Assembly: GCA_027490725.1 (NCBI GenBank)
Contig: JAIXXN010000056.1
Span: 1 to 37,318, forward strand
Source: Oxalobacteraceae bacterium
Lineage (GTDB): Bacteria > Pseudomonadota > Gammaproteobacteria > Burkholderiales > Burkholderiaceae_D
Direction: 5' to 3'
Length of the DNA: 37,318 bases
The stretch's first letter is position 1. The number at the start of each line of letters is the position of its first letter. Both the position numbers and the translations under genes were made by a program. Positions 34,522 through 37,318 of the stretch are shown here, piece after piece. Below the pieces are notes generated by a model. The model was not told the origin of the DNA. It did not search any database and worked only from the letters and a program-made list of their open reading frames with translations.

Positions 34522-34536
34522 AATCTGCACTAGAAT
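34508..34536 (+). promoter_or_regulatory. Sigma-70-type promoter of prpR, probably leaderless
   Basis: TTGAAA (34508-34513) and TAGAAT (34531-34536) are each 5/6 to consensus with an ideal 17-bp spacer. The start site would fall at about 34543, the A of the prpR start codon. The -35 lies inside the TGAAAC half-sites, so PrpR bound there should shut off its own gene. Confidence 0.55.
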
Positions 34537-34542
34537 GAGCCC

Positions 34543-36183
34543 ATGCGCCATTCCACTCCCCTGCCCGTCGACGCCAACGACAAACCCGTCATCTGGACGG
34601 TATCCGTATCGCGCCTGTCCGACCTATTCCGCGACATCACGCTGGAGTACGACGATCTCGCCACCATCGAACCGATCAAACTCGGTTTCGACGAAGCGGC
34701 GCGGCATATCCGCGAACGCATGGACACCGAGCGTTGCGACGCCGTGATTGCCGCCGGCTCGAACGCCGCGTATCTGAAAGGCCGGCTCTCGGTACCGGTG
34801 GTGATCGCACGCTTCAGCGGCTTCGACGTAATGCAGGCGCTGGCGCGGGCGCGACGCGTCTCGGAGCGCATCGGCATCATCACCTATCAGGAAAAACTGC
34901 CGGAGCTGACCGAATTCGCCGCCACCTTCGGCTTCGACGTCGCGCAGCGCACCTACGCCACCGAAGAAGACGCGCGCGCCCAGATCAACGACCTGAAAGC
35001 GGCCGGCATCAAAGCCATCGTCGGCGCCGGGCTGATTACCGATCTGGCCGAAGAAGCCGGACTGACGGGCGTGTTCGTGTATTCCGCCACCTCGATCCGC
35101 GACGCCTTCGACAACGCACTCGAGATGGCACGCCTGACCCAGTTGGAATCGAACCGCCACCGCGCGCGCGGCGCCGTGGTCACCGACACCCTGCGCGCCA
35201 AGCATGGCATCAACGACTTGCGCGGCGACTCGCAGGCTATGGAAGACTTGCGCCAATCGGTAGTGCTGTACGCGAAATCAGCCGCCACGGTGCTGATACA
35301 AGGCGAAACCGGCTGCGGCAAAGAACTGGTCGCGCAAGCCATCCACCGCGAAAGCCCGCGCACACTGGGGCAGAACCGCCCCTTCGTCGCCGTCAACTGC
35401 GGCGCGATTGCCGAATCGCTGCTCGAATCGGAACTATTCGGCCACGAAGAAGGCGCCTTCACCGGCGCACGGCGCGGCGGCCATGCCGGCCTGTTCGAAG
35501 CGGCCAATCGCGGCACCTTGTTCCTCGACGAGATCGGTGAAATGCCGCTGACGCTGCAGACGCGCCTACTGCGGGTACTGGAAGAACGTGAAGTGGTACG
35601 GGTAGGCGGCACCCGCCCCATCCCGATCAACGTACGCATCATCAGCGCCACCCACTGCGACCTCGAACAGCGCGTGCGCGAAGGCCGCTTCCGGGCCGAC
35701 CTGTTCTACCGGCTGGCCGTCTTACGGCTAACACTGGCACCGCTGCGCGCCCGTCCCGAAGACATCCCGACGCTGGCCGAATGGTCGCTGAAAAATGCCC
35801 TCGCCTCGCTCGGCGCGCGGCCCCACCCCAACCTGCACGCCGAGATGCAAGCCTGCGCGCCGCTGCTGCAGCGCTACGAGTGGCCCGGCAACGTCCGCGA
35901 ACTGCGCAACCTGACCGAGCGACTCGCCCTCTACCTAGCCGCAGAGCCGCTACAAGCCCTCACGCCAGCCTTCGCGCTCAGCGTCGCCCCCGAGCTAGCC
36001 AGCGCCAGCATTGCAGCGCCCAGCGCCATTCCAAGCACCCTAGCGAGCACCAAGCGCCCCATCGAAAGCGCCAGCGCCGCACTCACCCGCTTTAACGGCA
36101 ACCGCGAAGCCGCCGCCGCCCACCTAGGCATCAGCCGCACCACCCTATGGCGCAAACTACGCGCCGAAGGCCACCGCGACTAA
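34543..36183 (+). CDS. prpR: Sigma-54-dependent propionate regulator PrpR
   Basis: Activates the divergent prp operon in response to 2-methylcitrate. The 546-residue protein has the PrpR_N sensor domain (about 1-190; [20 protein letters not shown] and [13 protein letters not shown] match known PrpR), a short linker, the AAA+ domain with Walker A GETGCGKE (254-261), the sigma-54-contacting GAFTGA loop (304-309), a Walker B FLDEIGEM, and a Fis-type HTH at the C-terminus ([23 protein letters not shown]). The start at 34543 aligns with the usual N-terminus, yet no Shine-Dalgarno sequence precedes it. The last 200 bp are Ala/Ser-rich linker plus HTH. Confidence 0.96.
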   Translation: MRHSTPLPVDANDKPVIWTVSVSRLSDLFRDITLEYDDLATIEPIKLGFDEAARHIRERMDTERCDAVIAAGSNAAYLKGRLSVPVVIARFSGFDVMQALARARRVSERIGIITYQEKLPELTEFAATFGFDVAQRTYATEEDARAQINDLKAAGIKAIVGAGLITDLAEEAGLTGVFVYSATSIRDAFDNALEMARLTQLESNRHRARGAVVTDTLRAKHGINDLRGDSQAMEDLRQSVVLYAKSAATVLIQGETGCGKELVAQAIHRESPRTLGQNRPFVAVNCGAIAESLLESELFGHEEGAFTGARRGGHAGLFEAANRGTLFLDEIGEMPLTLQTRLLRVLEEREVVRVGGTRPIPINVRIISATHCDLEQRVREGRFRADLFYRLAVLRLTLAPLRARPEDIPTLAEWSLKNALASLGARPHPNLHAEMQACAPLLQRYEWPGNVRELRNLTERLALYLAAEPLQALTPAFALSVAPELASASIAAPSAIPSTLASTKRPIESASAALTRFNGNREAAAAHLGISRTTLWRKLRAEGHRD

Positions 36184-36205
36184 GCCCGAGAACCGTGGTC
36201 AAGAG

Positions 36206-36238
36206 CCGGGGTCAGATCCGACATCCGGACACGGGCTG
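36206..36238 (+). repeat. 33-bp repeat, direct copy 1
   Basis: Starts CCGGGGTCAGATCCGACATC and ends GGACACGGGCTG. It begins 23 bp after the prpR stop and is identical to the copy 40 bp further on. The GGGGTCAGATCC core resembles dispersed REP-like elements of proteobacteria, which are often tied to RAYT (IS200-like) transposases; no such gene is in this window. Confidence 0.85.
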
Positions 36239-36245
36239 AACCAAA

Positions 36246-36278
36246 CCGGGGTCAGATCCGACATCCGGACACGGGCTG
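36246..36278 (+). repeat. 33-bp repeat, direct copy 2
   Basis: Identical over all 33 bp to the copy at 36206-36238, with an exact 40-bp start-to-start distance but unrelated 7-bp flanks. A short hairpin (AACTCA/TGAGTT near 36286-36305) follows it. Confidence 0.85.
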
Positions 36279-36397
36279 GAGCATAAACTCAATATCCCCT
36301 GAGTTAAGGCCTCGTGCGATCTGCGCCATAGCGTTTAAACGGACTCTTGTACAAGTGCCAGATCTACCGCCCCCCAGATACGCGGATAGGTACGTAT

Positions 36398-36430
36398 CAG
36401 TCCGTGTCCGGATGTCGGATCTGACCCCGG
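36398..36430 (-). repeat. 33-bp repeat, inverted copy
   Basis: The reverse complement of the two direct copies with a single mismatch (32/33). With copy 2 it brackets a 119-bp segment (36279-36397) that shows no gene, only a small inverted repeat GATACG/CGTATC near its right end. The whole resembles a miniature palindromic mobile element or REP doublet. Confidence 0.8.
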
Positions 36431-36444
36431 GTTAACGGTGCAAA

Positions 36445-36471
36445 AAAAATCGGGGCTAGGCCCCGATTTTT
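36445..36471 (-). terminator. Rho-independent terminator of clpA
   Basis: AAAATCGGGGC and GCCCCGATTTT form an 11-bp stem with a 3-nt loop; on the minus strand a run of eight T follows. It lies 15 bp after the clpA stop. The A/T tracts on both sides mean it could also stop rightward transcripts coming from prpR. Confidence 0.9.
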
Positions 36472-36485
36472 GTTTGCTGTGCGAT

Positions 36486-37318
36486 TTATTCGACTTCGAC
36501 CGTTTCTGGCGGTGTGGTCGGGGTGGCGTCTGGCGGTTCCGGGAACTCCAGCTTGACCTGGTCTTTGTCGTCCATGTCGACGGTGACGCGGCCACCCGTG
36601 ACGAGGCGGCCGAACAGCAGTTCGTCGGCCAGCGCTTTGCGGATCAGGTCCTGAATCAGGCGCGCCATCGGGCGTGCACCCATCAACGGGTCGAAACCTT
36701 TTTTGCCAAGGAACTTGCGCAGTTTCTCGGTGAAAATGGCTTCGACTTTTTTCTCGTGCAGCTGCTCTTCCAGCTGCATCAGGAATTTGTCGACCACGCG
36801 CAGGATGATCTCTTCGTCCAGCGCGCGGAAGCTGATGGTGGCGTCAATACGGTTGCGGAACTCCGGCGTGAACATGCGCTTGATGTCCGCCATCTCGTCA
36901 CCCGCCTGCTTGGTGGTGGTGAAACCGATCGATGCTTTCTGCAGGCTTTCGGCCCCCGCATTGGTGGTCATGATGATGATCACGTTGCGGAAGTCGGCCT
37001 TGCGCCCGTTGTTATCAGTCAGCGTGCCGTGGTCCATCACTTGCAGCAGGATGTTGAAAATGTCCGGATGGGCCTTTTCAATTTCATCCAGCAGCAGCAC
37101 CGCATGCGGTTTTTTGGTGATGGCTTCGGTCAGCAGGCCGCCCTGGTCGAACCCGACATAACCCGGTGGCGCACCAATCAGGCGGCTCACGGCGTGACGT
37201 TCCATGTACTCGGACATGTCGAAGCGAATCAGTTCGATGCCAAGGATGAAGGCCAGCTGCTTCGCCACTTCGGTCTTGCCCACGCCGGTCGGACCGGAGA
37301 ACAGGAAGGAGCCTATCG
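36486..37318 (-). CDS. clpA: Clp protease ATPase subunit ClpA, C-terminal part (cut by window edge)
   Basis: AAA+ unfoldase that feeds proteins into ClpP. Only the second ATPase module is in the window: Walker A SGPTGVGKTEVAKQL at the very edge, RFDMSEYMERHAVSRLIGAPPGYVGFDQGGLLTEAI (pore-loop region), Walker B VLLLDEIEKAHPD, sensor-1 MTTNAG, and the C-terminal D2-small domain with GARPMARLIQDLIRKALADELLFG. The remainder, including the N-domain and first ATPase module, lies beyond 37318. The tail after about the last 20 residues is Pro/Thr/Glu-rich and not conserved. ClpA is favoured over ClpB or ClpC by the LIQDLIRKALADELLFG segment; a clpS gene would be expected upstream. Confidence 0.92.
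   Translation of the reverse strand, partial: IGSFLFSGPTGVGKTEVAKQLAFILGIELIRFDMSEYMERHAVSRLIGAPPGYVGFDQGGLLTEAITKKPHAVLLLDEIEKAHPDIFNILLQVMDHGTLTDNNGRKADFRNVIIIMTTNAGAESLQKASIGFTTTKQAGDEMADIKRMFTPEFRNRIDATISFRALDEEIILRVVDKFLMQLEEQLHEKKVEAIFTEKLRKFLGKKGFDPLMGARPMARLIQDLIRKALADELLFGRLVTGGRVTVDMDDKDQVKLEFPEPPDATPTTPPETVEVE

Noticed and set aside
36206..36430. CRISPR array
   Set aside because: Only two direct units with a 7-bp gap and one inverted copy; spacers are not of uniform 30-40 bp length and no cas gene is present.
36335..36595. 86-codon minus-strand frame running through the 33-bp repeat region
   Set aside because: Its first half is the clpA 3' end in a wrong frame and the rest is repeat DNA; no homology-like features.

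Overview
The window looks like chromosomal DNA of a betaproteobacterium (order uncertain; Burkholderiales or Neisseriales). The grounds are a porin of the betaproteobacterial general-porin type, a cysB / cysI-DUF934-cysH-cysD-cysN block, a prpB-prpC-acnD-prpF-prpE cluster with a divergent prpR, and an rRNA-operon leader with a boxA at the left edge. Base composition is fairly even and moderately GC-rich; the clear exceptions are an AT-rich gap at about 19.37-19.70 kb and a repeat-rich gap at 36.2-36.43 kb. No prophage, transposase, CRISPR array, tRNA or toxin-antitoxin pair was seen.

Layout. 1-192: promoter and leader of an rRNA operon that runs leftward out of the window. 448-3906: a LytS/LytR-type two-component pair and a separate NarX-like PAS histidine kinase. 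3903-4994: porin. 5178-6787: methyltransferase and cysB (leftward). 6941-13069: sulfate assimilation operon (sulfite reductase, DUF934 protein, APS-type reductase, ATP sulfurylase CysDN, uroporphyrinogen-III methyltransferase for siroheme). 13109-13915: glutaminyl-peptide cyclotransferase. 13951-16642: lptF-lptG and a small CbiX chelatase (leftward), divergent from pepA. 18258-19363: three small leftward genes (lipoprotein, DUF1653, unknown). 19836-24307: xthA facing a very large six-PAS GGDEF-EAL protein. 24508-28477: actP, yjcH and prpE. 28512-34360: prpF, acnD, prpC, prpB. 34543-36183: prpR. 36486-37318: the 3' part of clpA.

How they work together. The cys genes form a coherent route from sulfate to sulfide: CysDN makes APS, the iron-sulfur CysH reduces APS directly (no APS kinase is present or needed), CysI reduces sulfite, and the SUMT supplies a siroheme precursor; CysB is the likely regulator. 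The prp genes encode the AcnD/PrpF version of the 2-methylcitrate cycle for propionate, apparently extended by a YjcH-ActP carboxylate uptake pair. The prpB-prpR intergenic region shows a complete sigma-54 control layout: -24/-12 promoter, IHF consensus, and an array of six GTTTCA half-sites that overlaps a sigma-70-like promoter for prpR.

Most unusual items: the helically phased GTTTCA array and a probable leaderless prpR start; a family of 33-bp repeats (two direct, one inverted) between prpR and clpA; the 125-residue tandem PAS repeats and EVL signature of the cyclic-di-GMP protein; a pair of 14-bp repeats 21 bp apart between cysB and cysI; and a possible gene remnant upstream of xthA. None of these proves a new system; all are assessed from sequence reading alone, without database searches.
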